DNA from: JBHPGW01 sp042569785
Lineage (GTDB): Bacteria; Planctomycetota; Phycisphaerae; Sedimentisphaerales; Anaerobacaceae
Length of the DNA: 64,000 nucleotides
Direction: 5' to 3'
Assembly: GCA_042569785.1 (NCBI GenBank)
Contig: JBHPGW010000002.1
Coordinates: forward strand, 38,925 to 102,924
Made by a program: the position numbers and the translations under genes
Notes under the pieces: model-generated
Database searches by the model: none
The model's input: the letters and a program-made list of their open reading frames with translations, nothing else
Told to the model about the DNA's origin: nothing
Shown: positions 54,100 through 63,179 of the stretch, piece after piece
Layout: the number at the start of each line of letters is the position of its first letter
Numbering within the stretch: the first letter of the stretch is position 1

Positions 54100-55059
54100 T
54101 CACCCCATATCTTCTTTTTGTAAAAGTTCGATAATTTCTGCTTTTCCAGGCAATGCCTCGATCGAGCCGAACTTGGTACATGCAAGCGCACCAGCCGCCG
54201 AAGCAAACTTAACTGCTTTGCGTATATCGTCACCAACAGCACAACTCGCTGCCAAAGCACCGGCAAAAGCGTCACCTATACCGGTATGATCGAGAAGTTC
54301 TATCTCAAAAGCTTTAATATGGTCGGCCCCATCCCTGTCTACGACCATACACCCGCGCTTACCCATAGTTATAACGGCCGCAAGGGCACCGCGGGCAACC
54401 ATATCAGAACCTATCAGCTTGGCGGTACGAACATTGGCGTCACCGTGGTTGGTGATGTCAGCTGCTTCGTCAAGATTAGCGATCAAAATTGTGTCGCTGA
54501 AATATTCGCCGGGCAAATCCACAACACTGTCGAAATTTTGCTCTATAGGTTTAGCTGGATTGAGTATCACCCTCGTGCCATGCATCTGCGCACTGCGAAT
54601 AGCTGCTATGACAGCATCATGCGGCAAGTATCCATAAATCAGACAAACATTAGCACTGGCAATTGTATCTTCAGCTTTATCGATCTCCACGGGCAATAAA
54701 GCGCCATTAGCACCGGTATATACACACGCCGCGTTTTCGCCAACGCCATTGACAAGCGTAACAACCGTGCCGGTATTCTTAACTTCTGCGGTGTAAACAA
54801 AATCGATATTGACCTTGAAATCGCATAGACACTGTTTTGCCATTTCACCGAACGGATCGCCACCGACTTTACTGATAAGATGAACCTGGCAACCGCAAAG
54901 TGCCGCTTCTACCGCCTGATTCGGACCTGGCCCCGTTGCGCTATACGACAAGCCCGTACCACAGACACTCTGACCTGATCCAGGATAATGCTCACACCTC
55001 ATCGCCAGGTCTACATAGCTGGGACCAACAACAACTACCTTAGCAAGCTCTCCTGCCAT
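54100..55059 (-). CDS. PfkB-family carbohydrate kinase, ribokinase-like
   Basis: 319 residues. GPGPNQAVEAALCGCQVHLISKVGGDPFGEMA is the PfkB N-terminal signature, with GPGPNQA replacing the usual GGKGANQA, and LLDHTGIGDAFAGALAAS is the C-terminal signature with the catalytic Asp in GDAF. Ribokinase is the best guess, but the altered first motif leaves the sugar open. It ends 12 bases before the channel gene on the same strand. Confidence 0.85.
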   Translation of the reverse strand: MAGELAKVVVVGPSYVDLAMRCEHYPGSGQSVCGTGLSYSATGPGPNQAVEAALCGCQVHLISKVGGDPFGEMAKQCLCDFKVNIDFVYTAEVKNTGTVVTLVNGVGENAACVYTGANGALLPVEIDKAEDTIASANVCLIYGYLPHDAVIAAIRSAQMHGTRVILNPAKPIEQNFDSVVDLPGEYFSDTILIANLDEAADITNHGDANVRTAKLIGSDMVARGALAAVITMGKRGCMVVDRDGADHIKAFEIELLDHTGIGDAFAGALAASCAVGDDIRKAVKFASAAGALACTKFGSIEALPGKAEIIELLQKEDMG

Positions 55060-55154
55060 TTTCGTCCTCGAAATCCGTTCGAACGACTCTTATTCTAATA
55101 GGCTGACAATTAATTACAAACTTTGATGCAAACAAGATGCTGCACATCGTTTGA

Positions 55155-55388
55155 TTATTCGTTTTTTTTGTCTGCCTCGACTTCTTTCTGCATTGCCTTT
55201 AGTTTTTCCCGCAGTTCTTCCATCTTTTTTTCCTGCTCAGCTATAAACTCGGGATCAACCTTAGCTTCGGTTTTGACACTCTCAGCAGCAGTACCACTTT
55301 CTTCCACCTCAGGGGACTGCTTTTTACAGCCGCCAAAAAACATCAGCATACCGATCACTACTGCAAAAAAATAATATTTATACTTCAT
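55155..55388 (-). CDS. Small lipoprotein with a charged coiled-coil
   Basis: 77 residues. It has a lipobox at Cys21 (FFGGC), a short acidic linker and then a Lys/Glu helix (EFIAEQEKKMEELREKLKAMQKEVEADKK) that would form a coiled coil. No family is recognised. Comparable in build to Lpp-like spacer lipoproteins, although without their sequence. AAGGAGC-like sequence precedes the ATG. Confidence 0.65.
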   Translation of the reverse strand: MKYKYYFFAVVIGMLMFFGGCKKQSPEVEESGTAAESVKTEAKVDPEFIAEQEKKMEELREKLKAMQKEVEADKKNE

Positions 55389-55468
55389 TGTAAAAGCTCC
55401 TTAAATTAACTTTGTTAGACAGTTATGATAACCAATTTATTCATTTGTTCAAACAAAAAACTTACATT

Positions 55469-56269
55469 TTATCCGTAGTACGAACAATAGGTCCTGTCGG
55501 TTTCCCACACGTTCACACAATGCAGTCTCGAATCGGCAAATTTACCCTCCAGCTTATTCCACGCAAATACCGCGATATTCTCAATTGTCGGATTCGTATC
55601 CTTAAACTCAGCCACATCAGCATTGAGATTCTTATGGTCGATAAGCTGTATCAAGGCGTCATCGACTATTTTTTGAAAATTGCCGATACGAAACCTGTTG
55701 TCCTCCGTTGGCATCTTCACGGAAACCTCAATAACATAATTATGCCCATGCCCGCTTGGATTGGCGCATTTACCAAAAACTTCATGGTTACGACCCTCGG
55801 AAAAAGACTCATTCCAAAGCTTGTGCATCGCCGCGAACTCAAATTTTTCACTAAAATAGATCATCTTCCAGTCCTCGCAATCAACTGACAATTTCCTAAA
55901 CGGATTCAGCTTCAGGCCTAACTCCAACACCATCGCAGAACCGAACTTACCGGCTAACTCATCCCGCGTCAATTTCAAAAGTTCCACTATCTCAGAAAAC
56001 CCAATATGTTCTGCTTGCCTAAAATGTCTTCTCACTCGCTCTGAAAATGCCGGCACCACATACTCGCGAACACATTTGTCAATATCGGTCACATTAACAA
56101 CAAATCCTGTATCCCGGTCCAAATTCCCGACCAGGCCGACCTCTAATTCAAAAAAAACTGCCAAACCTTCTCCACTGGGTTTCGATGAAAACGAATTAAA
56201 TCCCGTAAAATCTTCAGGCAAAAAAGGATTTACAGAAAAACGAACCTTACGCTGAAGTTTATGCATCAA
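55469..56269 (-). CDS. Tandem-domain 6-pyruvoyltetrahydropterin synthase/QueD-like protein
   Basis: 266 residues, about twice a normal QueD. The C-terminal half (about 140-266) has the zinc and catalytic residues: FEFAAMHKL, FGKCANPSGHGHNYVIEV, LIDHKNLN and the final WETDRTYCSYYG with Glu. The N-terminal half has a similar strand plan (FELEVGLVGNLDRDTGFVVNVTDIDKCV) but lacks the His cluster and Cys, so it is a degenerate copy. It lies 14 bp behind folE, so the two may make 6-carboxy-tetrahydropterin for queuosine or another pterin. Confidence 0.8.
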   Translation of the reverse strand: MMHKLQRKVRFSVNPFLPEDFTGFNSFSSKPSGEGLAVFFELEVGLVGNLDRDTGFVVNVTDIDKCVREYVVPAFSERVRRHFRQAEHIGFSEIVELLKLTRDELAGKFGSAMVLELGLKLNPFRKLSVDCEDWKMIYFSEKFEFAAMHKLWNESFSEGRNHEVFGKCANPSGHGHNYVIEVSVKMPTEDNRFRIGNFQKIVDDALIQLIDHKNLNADVAEFKDTNPTIENIAVFAWNKLEGKFADSRLHCVNVWETDRTYCSYYG

Positions 56270-56283
56270 CCAATATCCTTTTA

Positions 56284-56865
56284 CTAAGCCCTGTTATGCA
56301 TCAGACTTATTATCTCATTTCGGCTCTTCGGATCTTTCTTGAATATCCCGCGAAGTGACGAGGTCACCATAACCGAGCCAGGCTTCTTTATCCCGCGAAT
56401 TGTCATACAACTGTGCGAAGCTTCAAGCACAACCGCCACCCCCTTTGGTTCGAGCTTATCCATAATAAAATCCGCGATCTGGTCGGTAAGACGCTCCTGT
56501 ACCTGTAATCGATGAGCGAAACTGTCAACGATACGGGCAAGCTTACTGACTCCCAAAACCTTGCCCGATGGAAGATACGCCACATGAGCCGAACCTATAA
56601 AAGGCATCATGTGATGCTCACAAACACTGTGAAACGGTATGTCACGCAGCATAACAATCTCATCATATTTTTCGGTAAAGACACTTTTAAGGTATTTCTC
56701 AGGCTTCTCATTCATCCCGCATAGCAACTCGCCATACATCCTGGCCACGCGACTCGGAGTACCCTTTAAGCCTTCTCGCTCGGTATCTTCACCGACTGCG
56801 ATCAAAATCTCTTTAACCGCTTTTTCTATTAGAGAAAAATCCATCTCTTTGTTTTGCTCTCTCAT
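56284..56865 (-). CDS. folE: GTP cyclohydrolase I
   Basis: 193 residues with FHSVCEHHMMPFIGSAHVAYLP (zinc Cys and His), GVSKLARIVDSFAHRLQVQERLT and EASHSCMTIRG (second zinc Cys). It converts GTP to dihydroneopterin triphosphate, the entry point to folate and to 7-deazaguanine nucleosides. The QueD-like gene directly follows, favouring the latter or a biopterin-type route. A repeat element lies upstream, between it and pepA. Confidence 0.93.
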   Translation of the reverse strand: MREQNKEMDFSLIEKAVKEILIAVGEDTEREGLKGTPSRVARMYGELLCGMNEKPEKYLKSVFTEKYDEIVMLRDIPFHSVCEHHMMPFIGSAHVAYLPSGKVLGVSKLARIVDSFAHRLQVQERLTDQIADFIMDKLEPKGVAVVLEASHSCMTIRGIKKPGSVMVTSSLRGIFKKDPKSRNEIISLMHNRA

Positions 56866-56894
56866 AACTCAAACCCTCTTTGCCAATAAAAACA

Positions 56895-56950
56895 GTCATC
56901 CCGATTCATCGGGATTCCGCAATTTTGATTTTTAACTTTTAATTTTTAAA
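56895..56950. repeat. Interspersed intergenic repeat between pepA and folE
   Basis: GTCATCCCGATTCATCGGGA (a perfect eight-base-arm palindrome ATCCCGAT/ATCGGGAT) is followed by TTCCGCAATTTTGATTTTTA and ACTTTTAATTTTTAAATT. It is the fullest copy of the family also at 11126 and 27238. Its A/T end encodes the last codons and stop of pepA. Confidence 0.65.
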
Positions 56951-58473
56951 TTCATTATGTACCGTACCAACAGGCGAACACCAAAACCTGTTGAACCGCC
57001 ACTGGCCACTTTCTTTTCCGGCTCAGAAGCTGTCATCTTGCCGGCAATATCCAGATGCGCCCACGGAGTTTCGCCCGCGAATTCACAAAGAAAAGCACCA
57101 GCCGTACAAGCCCCGCCGTACCGGGTACCGATATTTTTTACATCCGCGATCTTACTCTTGATCTCCTCTGTATATTCCGGCCCCTGCGGCAATTGCCATA
57201 CAGGCTCACCACTCTCTACAGAAGCCTTCTCAAGCCCCTTAACAAGATTCTTGTCATTACTCATCAAGCCTGCCTTGTGCTCTCCAAGAGCAACCGCACA
57301 AGCGCCGGTCAACGTCGCGACATCAATAATAGATCCGCAATCCAGCTTATTAGCATAATCTATCGCGTCACAAAGAACTATCCTGCCCTCGGCATCGGTA
57401 TTAAGAACCTCAACCGTCTTACCGCTGGCCGTTTCGATAATGTCACCAGGACGATAGCTCGCAGAGCCTGGCTTATTCTCAGCAGCACCAATAATAGCAT
57501 AAACATTCACGGCTAACTTCAATTCCGCGATAGCTTTAATAGCTCCCAAAACAACCGCTCCGCCGGTCATATCCATCTTCATCTCATCCATTTTAGCCGC
57601 AGGCTTAATACTGATACCGCCCGAATCAAAAGTCACCGCCTTACCCACAAGAGCCACCGACGCCGACTTACCCGCCGATTTAGCTGACGAGGTATACTTT
57701 AAAACTATCAATCTCGGCTTATTGGATGAGCCGGCGCCAACCGCGAGGATACCGTTCATCTTCTTCTGCTTCAACTGTTTTTCATCAAAAACCGTACACT
57801 TCAAGCCAGCCGTATTAGCCGCCACTTTTTTCGCCTCAGCCGCAAGTTTCGCCGGATAAATTACATTAGCCGGACGATTCGCCAGAGTCCTTGCCAGATT
57901 CTGAGCACAACCGATAACCGAACCCACCGAAACCGCCTTATTCATTTTCTTTATCCTTGCAGAATCGGCATCTATCACTTCAACTACCAGCGAATCACTT
58001 CTGCCATTGCCATTATCACTAACAAATTCGTCATAACAATAGCTGCCGAAATATACCCCTTCAGCGATCGCCTGCCCCATCTTACTCAGATCGAATCGAG
58101 CACCAAAAGCGCGGTGCACAGCAATACTAACAGTTTCAGCTTTTGCGGCAACCGCTTTTTTAGCTGCCAAAGCTGCCGCATTACGTACGGTATCAAGCGT
58201 TGCCTTCTTCTTTTCGCCAAGGCCGATCAGCATCAAACGTTTAGCCGCTATTTTGCCTCGCCCGTACAGGACCGCTGTCGTATCAGCTTTTCCCTTGAAG
58301 TCGCCCAGCTCTATCAACTCTTCGATCGCTCCACCGAGTTCAGCATTTAGTTGACCCGTCAATTTATCCAGCCCTTTACCGTCACTGAACATGCCAACAC
58401 AAAGCATATCCGTTTTACATTTACAAATATCAACCGTCCGCGTCTTAACTTTTACTTCGATAATCTTTTTCAT
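56932..58473 (-). CDS. pepA: Leucyl aminopeptidase, M17 family
   Basis: 513 residues. The C-terminal catalytic domain has VALVGKAVTFDSGGISIKPA, MKMDMTGGAVVLGA, and the M17 signature NTDAEGRIVLCDA, which supply the two-zinc site. The N-terminal half is the expected macro-like domain. It releases N-terminal residues from peptides. The last few residues (NLKIKS) fall within an interspersed repeat, so the C-terminus seems to have been rewritten by it. prfB lies 25 bp upstream on the same strand. Confidence 0.92.
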   Translation of the reverse strand: MKKIIEVKVKTRTVDICKCKTDMLCVGMFSDGKGLDKLTGQLNAELGGAIEELIELGDFKGKADTTAVLYGRGKIAAKRLMLIGLGEKKKATLDTVRNAAALAAKKAVAAKAETVSIAVHRAFGARFDLSKMGQAIAEGVYFGSYCYDEFVSDNGNGRSDSLVVEVIDADSARIKKMNKAVSVGSVIGCAQNLARTLANRPANVIYPAKLAAEAKKVAANTAGLKCTVFDEKQLKQKKMNGILAVGAGSSNKPRLIVLKYTSSAKSAGKSASVALVGKAVTFDSGGISIKPAAKMDEMKMDMTGGAVVLGAIKAIAELKLAVNVYAIIGAAENKPGSASYRPGDIIETASGKTVEVLNTDAEGRIVLCDAIDYANKLDCGSIIDVATLTGACAVALGEHKAGLMSNDKNLVKGLEKASVESGEPVWQLPQGPEYTEEIKSKIADVKNIGTRYGGACTAGAFLCEFAGETPWAHLDIAGKMTASEPEKKVASGGSTGFGVRLLVRYIMNLKIKS

Positions 58474-58498
58474 ATCATAGCTTCCTTATTTGTATTGT

Positions 58499-59615
58499 TT
58501 ACTGACTTGTGCCAGTTTTGGTTCTAAACCTTAAATAACTTTCTATAAACTCGTCAAGATCACCGTCCAGTACCGCGGTGACATTGCCAGCCTGAAAATC
58601 CGTCCGGTGATCCTTAACCATTTGGTAAGGCTGCATAACATAGCTGCGTATCTGGCTGCCCCACGCGATTTCGCCTTTAGCACCATAGAGCTTGGCGATC
58701 TGAGCGTCACGTTTTTGCTGTTCGACCATATACAGCCGAGCCTTTAGCACCTTCATCGCCTGAGCCTTATTCTTGTGCTGACTCCGCTGATTTTGACACT
58801 GCACTACGATCCCTGTAGGCTCATGCGTTATCCGAACCGCCGAACTTGTCTTATTAACATGCTGACCGCCCGCCCCGCTGGCGCGATAAAAATCGATACG
58901 GATATCGTCATCAGAAATATCAACACCGACATCATCTTCGAATTCAGGTATGCAGTCGACCGCCGCAAAAGTTGTATGCCTGCGCTTCTGGGAATCGAAC
59001 GGACTGATCCTCACAAGCCGATGCACCCCAGTCTCACAGGACATCTTACCAAAAGCGAATGGCCCTTTAACCTGCAAAGTGATCGACCGTATCCCAACCT
59101 CTTCGCCAGGCGTAATATCAAGCTCAGTATATTTATATTTCTTACTATCGAAATACCGCGTGTACATCCTAAGCAGCATATTCACCCAGTCACAGCTTTC
59201 GGTACCGCCGGCTCCCGCATGAATACTGAAAAAGCAGTTCTTCATATCTTCAGGCCGAGACAACAACCCCTGCAGCTCCAACTGCTCACATTGCTTTTGC
59301 AGTTTGACGATGTCACCTTCTAACTGCTCTAAAGTTTGCGCATCTGACTCAGCCTCCGCCAACTCGAACAATTCACTAAGATCGTTAATATCGCGCAAAG
59401 CCTGTTCTGCCGGCTCCACCACAGATTTAAGAGAGCTTAACTCAGCAACAACCACCTGCGCCGCCTCGGGATTATCCCAAAAGTCAGCCGACGACATTTT
59501 AGCTTCAAGTTCACTAAGTTGGGCCTTCTTAGAAGCTAAGTCAAAGCCACTCCCGGATCTTTTCGATCCGAGCCAACAATGCTGTTATAGACCCCTTCAA
59601 TTCCGATACTTCCAT
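58499..59615 (-). CDS. prfB: Peptide chain release factor 2 with programmed +1 frameshift
   Basis: The gene starts at 59615 (MEVSELKGSITALLARIEKI), 24 codons in zero frame ending CTT-TGA-C at 59546-59540. Shifting +1 at that point gives L-D-L-A-S-K-K and joins the 332-residue main frame, for about 371 residues in total. The main frame has the GGQ loop (SGAGGQHVNKTSSAVRITH) that triggers peptide release at UGA and UAA. CTTTGAC and a purine-rich GGGAG a few bases before it are the hallmarks of RF2 autoregulation: low RF2 favours the shift. Annotating only from 58499 to 59497 would miss the first 39 residues. Confidence 0.95.
59540..59552 (-). promoter_or_regulatory. prfB programmed frameshift site
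   Basis: Reading leftwards: GGGAGTGG, CTT, TGA, C. The in-frame UGA at 59543-59541 is bypassed by +1 slippage on CUU, with the upstream G-rich stretch acting as the Shine-Dalgarno-like stimulator. Confidence 0.9.
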
Positions 59616-59656
59616 AATAATTCTTTCTCAAAAATAACCGCCATCAGCGAAACTTA

Positions 59657-59788
59657 TTTGACAGGATAACAGGATTAACTTGTTTTTTTGATCCTGTCTA
59701 AAAAATTCGTGTTAATTCGTGAAAATTCGTGGTTAATCATTTTGTCTTCTCTCCGATTTCTCTGTGCCCTCTGTGGCTATTTTTTTTC
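59657..59788. repeat. Low-complexity intergenic repeat block (ACAGGAT / ATTCGTG / CTCTGTG words)
   Basis: A run of semi-repeated words: TTGACAGGATAACAGGATTA, GATCCTGTCTAAAAAATTCG, ATTCGTG three times (TTAATTCGTGAAAATTCGTG), then TTCTCTCCGATTTCTCTGTG and CCCTCTGTGG. The same words recur at 63180-63280 and 63390-63475, on the far side of the ABC transporter. It fills the gap between prfB and rhaM. Confidence 0.55.
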
Positions 59789-59866
59789 CTTTATCATACG
59801 CTCTGAATCAGATATGATAAATCCACCGGAAAATAAAAGCAATAACTATTTATCAGGAGCCTCATT

Positions 59867-60190
59867 ATGAAACGATTTGGCCAGGTAATCGGCATCAAAC
59901 CAGAAAAACTCGAAGAATACAAAAAACTACACGCCGAGGTTTGGCCCGATGTCCTGAAGCTAATCAAAAACTGCAACATGCGAAACTACACCATTTTCCA
60001 GAAAGACAATTTCCTCTTCGCCTATTTCGAGTACGTAGGCAACGACTTCGAGGCAGACATGGCCAAAATGGACGCCGACGAAACAACAAAAAAATGGTGG
60101 GCTAAGTGCTCCCCCTGCCAAGTACCCCTGGAAACCAAAAAAGAAAACGAATGGTGGGCAAACATGCAAGAAGTATTCCACTGTGACTAA
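59867..60190 (+). CDS. rhaM: L-rhamnose mutarotase family protein
   Basis: 107 residues. The whole chain matches the RhaM/DUF718 layout: KRFGQVIGIKPEKLEEYKKLHAEVWPDVLKLIKNCNMRNYTIF, with the catalytic His in KKLHAEVWP and the C-terminal WWANMQEVFH. It interconverts alpha and beta anomers of rhamnose or related sugars. AGGAG lies about nine bases before the ATG. A clear intrinsic terminator follows. There are no other rhamnose genes beside it. Confidence 0.88.
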   Translation: MKRFGQVIGIKPEKLEEYKKLHAEVWPDVLKLIKNCNMRNYTIFQKDNFLFAYFEYVGNDFEADMAKMDADETTKKWWAKCSPCQVPLETKKENEWWANMQEVFHCD

Positions 60191-60192
60191 AC

Positions 60193-60226
60193 TGTTAGCC
60201 CCCTGCACTGCAGGGGGTTCTTTTCA
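60193..60226 (+). terminator. Intrinsic terminator of rhaM, identical to the hairpin at 14951
   Basis: CCCCCTG (60199-60205), loop CACTG, CAGGGGG (60211-60217), then TTCTTTT. The first 27 bases (60193-60219) are the same as 14951-14977. Confidence 0.8.
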
Positions 60227-60239
60227 AAAGAAAAAAAAC

Positions 60240-60611
60240 ATGGCAGAAAAATTTATAAGCGAACCAATCAAACCCGTCGCGGGCACATTTGACACCGCAC
60301 CTATGGCCATAGGCGAACCAGGCCTGCCTGCAAGATTCCTCTGGCGAGATACTGAATATACTGTCGCTAAGGTACTGGAAAAACGGAAAGAGTCAGGCCC
60401 CTGCAAATCCGGCTCCGCTGAGATGTACCTGCGAAAGCACTGGTTCAAAATAAAATGTACCGACGCCACAGAGATGACCATTTACTTCGAACGCCAACCA
60501 AGAAGCAAAAAACAAAACAAAACAAAACCCGATGGTGGCTATACACCATCACCCAAAATGATTGAGAAAAAAATCCAGACGAGCCACCGATGTAAAATCG
60601 GGGGATATTAA
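60240..60611 (+). CDS. DUF6504-like small basic protein
   Basis: Starts at MAEKFISEPIKPVAG (60240); a longer frame from 60183 would run through the terminator repeat and is rejected. 123 residues: LPARFLWRDTEYTVAKVLEK and SAEMYLRKHWFKIKCTDATEMTIYFERQ match the pattern I recall for DUF6504 proteins (FLWRGR.Y.V...L...R.YYRV). A basic, Lys/Thr-rich tail follows. Function is unknown; family members are often near DNA-repair genes, but none is adjacent here. No ribosome-binding site is obvious. Confidence 0.6.
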   Translation: MAEKFISEPIKPVAGTFDTAPMAIGEPGLPARFLWRDTEYTVAKVLEKRKESGPCKSGSAEMYLRKHWFKIKCTDATEMTIYFERQPRSKKQNKTKPDGGYTPSPKMIEKKIQTSHRCKIGGY

Positions 60612-60654
60612 AACTTCAACATAACCTCAACACGCCCATTCCCGCATCCCCCTC

Positions 60655-60717
60655 TGTCATTCCCGCCAAGGGCCTCCGCCCGCGAAGGTGGGTGCAGAAA
60701 TCCATTTTTAACCACGG
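60655..60717. repeat. dRS3/REP-like palindromic repeat (TGTCATTCCCGC type)
   Basis: TGTCATTCCCGC, a GC-rich centre containing CCGCCCGCGAAGGTGGG, then AATCCATTTTT. It is the same type as 63281-63312, which lies in the opposite orientation at the other side of the ABC transporter. Confidence 0.55.
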
Positions 60718-60728
60718 ATTGAACGGAG

Positions 60729-62171
60729 TTACATTCTCTGTCGTTGTACGAGAATGAGGCTGTAACGCTTCCAAATAAGCATGGCAGGTAATATACAAAA
60801 AACAGTATTCATGGCCCAGAAGGTAGTCCTGACAGTGCTTTTAATCTCAGGATTATCGTACAGAGGTTCATCGAACAGAGAGCCGATGAATCCAATAGGG
60901 CTGTAATGATAAATCACATCATTGTCGAAGATACCTCCCATGATCAACGGTAGTATGAGATATAAGCCAGCAATGAAACCAAGAAGAAGCCCGATTTTGC
61001 TGGAGACTGGCTTATAAACTACGTAAAGTTCAAGCAAAAGCATAAGGAACAAAAAGCAAGTCAACAAGATGAAGATATTGTATAGACCAGGCAAAGGCGT
61101 TATGTTAGCTTCCTTTGCCAGGAAAGTTACCCCTAACGATAAAACGCCCCATATTGCGAATAAAGCGATCGCTAAGGTGAGATTTGAGTATTTCAGCATG
61201 GCAAAGATGCCCGTTTTTCCTGATGCGATCTTGCCTTGAAGGTCTCGGCTGTATTCAATGTAGCTGTCGAGTTTTCGTAGTGAAGCCAATTGAATAAGCA
61301 GAATAGGCAACAGCGTACTAAGCCAATAGAGGTAAACTAATTTACTGTCCTCTTTTGGTAGATAAAAGTAATATAAGCCTATTGCGATAAAAATATATCC
61401 AACCAGAAAAAGCATGGCTCCTTTCCTCGTAAATAAAGGTTCTTGTTCATGGGTGAACTTCCGCAGGATGCCTTTAAATAACCAGCAGCAAAAATACAAA
61501 GCGATAAACGAAATTACCAGCAGTATCGGGACTTTTAATTTGAAGAAATATACCCCATAACTTTGAAGTTCATCGGTCATAGACAACGCAACTATAGCAT
61601 TTATCATCATCGGCACAAAAAAGAATATGCCAAACAATATAAGCACTATACCTGAACTTTTGCTCTTTTTAGTCGGCCTAATTGATGACAGTAAGCAAGT
61701 CAGGTTTGTAAGAATGGCTATTGATAAAAGTGTCAGAAGAATTTGTCCCTGAAGGCTTATGTTTATTCTTCCTGCTAATCCAAAATAAATAAGAAAACCT
61801 AAATTGATCCCGCCGAATAGAAGAACCAAAAGATTTTTGCCGATAAGAATGCCAAAAGCTTTTTTGTGAGCCGGAAGTGGAAGAAGTCTAAAAAAGTCAA
61901 ACGATTTATTTGATATCTCCTCTTTAATAGCTGATCCGGAGTTATACGAACTCCAAATAAAAAGCATTAGTACCTGGAAGGTCAGGAACTGATAATAAAG
62001 ACTCTGGTAGAATTCGACGATGTCCTCAAAAAACGTTTGACGCTTATACCCCGAATAGCTAATAAATACTAATAGCAGAGTGGTGGAAATGTAGATAGTG
62101 GTATAAACCCAGAATTGCTTGGGACGCAGTATACTGTAACGGTAACGTTGTATTAACGGGTTACTCAGCAT
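60729..62171 (-). CDS. ABC-2-type transporter permease
   Basis: 480 residues with about 12 hydrophobic segments; first helix after a short basic tail (RYRYSILRPKQFW). No signal peptide or ATPase motif. The build fits ABC-2/YhaP-type exporters. It starts 24 bp after the ATPase gene on the same strand and so forms a two-gene exporter. The coding DNA is AT-rich relative to the prfB-pepA block. The cargo is unknown. Confidence 0.82.
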   Translation of the reverse strand: MLSNPLIQRYRYSILRPKQFWVYTTIYISTTLLLVFISYSGYKRQTFFEDIVEFYQSLYYQFLTFQVLMLFIWSSYNSGSAIKEEISNKSFDFFRLLPLPAHKKAFGILIGKNLLVLLFGGINLGFLIYFGLAGRINISLQGQILLTLLSIAILTNLTCLLSSIRPTKKSKSSGIVLILFGIFFFVPMMINAIVALSMTDELQSYGVYFFKLKVPILLVISFIALYFCCWLFKGILRKFTHEQEPLFTRKGAMLFLVGYIFIAIGLYYFYLPKEDSKLVYLYWLSTLLPILLIQLASLRKLDSYIEYSRDLQGKIASGKTGIFAMLKYSNLTLAIALFAIWGVLSLGVTFLAKEANITPLPGLYNIFILLTCFLFLMLLLELYVVYKPVSSKIGLLLGFIAGLYLILPLIMGGIFDNDVIYHYSPIGFIGSLFDEPLYDNPEIKSTVRTTFWAMNTVFCILPAMLIWKRYSLILVQRQRM

Positions 62172-62195
62172 TTCCTTATCCTTTTCCAGAGGTCT

Positions 62196-63122
62196 TTATT
62201 CCTCAGCGGATATTTTCATAAATATATCTTCGAGGTCCGTCTTTTCTTCACAAAACGTGACAACTTTAATATCGCTCCTGACCAAATGTGAATTTAATTC
62301 AGCCAGTCTTTCCAGCGGTACATCCGCCTCGGCCGTTAGAGTATGGTCCACAACTTCCACAGTTTCTATCTTAAGAAATTCTTTCACCAGGGCAACAGCT
62401 TTGTCGCTATCATTTAATACCTTTATAGTGACATTTCTTGCACCTGCAATTTTTTGTTGTATTTCATCGATAGCCCCATATAGAACTATCTTTCCTTTGT
62501 TCATTATTGCAATATGACTGCACAACCCCGACAACTCAGTTAATATGTGTGAGGATATAATAGTGGTTTTGCCTTCGGCGCTCAGTTTCTTCAAAACGTC
62601 ACGCAGCTTAATTCGTTGGCTCGGGTCCAAACCTGACGCAGGCTCATCAAGTAGCAAAACCTCGGGCTCATGGACCAATAGTACCCCAACACCCATTCTT
62701 TGGATCATGCCCCTGGAAAGATGCCGTACGAAGCTGTCCCTCTTATCCTCAAGATCGATGAATTTTAATGCAGAGTCGATGCGATCCGCTATTAGTTTAG
62801 GCTCTACCTTATAGACTCTTGCAAAAAACTCAAGACACTCCTGTAATGTTAGGTCATTGTAAAGATTAAAAAAATCCGGAAGAAAACCCAGATGTTGTCG
62901 TATCTGCAGATAATCTTTCTTCAGATCGTGCCCGAGAATGCTTGCATTTCCATCTGTTGGATTTAGTAGAGTTGCCAGAATTCGCAGAAGCGTCGTTTTG
63001 CCTGCTCCGTTAGGACCGATCAGCCCGACCACATGCCCTCGTCCGATAGACATGCTCACATCATTGACTGCGACTAATGTCCCGAATTCTTTTCTAATTT
63101 TGTCTATTTGCAGAATTTCCAT
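62196..63122 (-). CDS. ABC transporter ATP-binding protein
   Basis: About 308 residues from MEILQIDKIRKEFG (63122); a GTG at 63146 is an alternative. It contains Walker A GLIGPNGAGKTTLL, Q-loop region QIRQHLGFLPDF, signature LSRGMIQRMGVGVLL, Walker B VLLLDEPASGLDP and the H-loop His in IISSHIL. The C-terminal 100 residues are the regulatory domain common in CcmA/NatA-type exporters. It pairs with the downstream permease. Confidence 0.92.
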   Translation of the reverse strand: MEILQIDKIRKEFGTLVAVNDVSMSIGRGHVVGLIGPNGAGKTTLLRILATLLNPTDGNASILGHDLKKDYLQIRQHLGFLPDFFNLYNDLTLQECLEFFARVYKVEPKLIADRIDSALKFIDLEDKRDSFVRHLSRGMIQRMGVGVLLVHEPEVLLLDEPASGLDPSQRIKLRDVLKKLSAEGKTTIISSHILTELSGLCSHIAIMNKGKIVLYGAIDEIQQKIAGARNVTIKVLNDSDKAVALVKEFLKIETVEVVDHTLTAEADVPLERLAELNSHLVRSDIKVVTFCEEKTDLEDIFMKISAEE

Positions 63123-63179
63123 TTGCAAATGAACAGTATACACCAAATTTCACACAACGCCACTTTTTTTAGCCAAAAA

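Noticed and set aside
60183..60239. Extension of the DUF6504-like protein to an upstream ATG
   Set aside because: The added residues are encoded by the rhaM stop region and terminator hairpin repeat; the same LAPCTAGG peptide arises at 14950 from the identical repeat.
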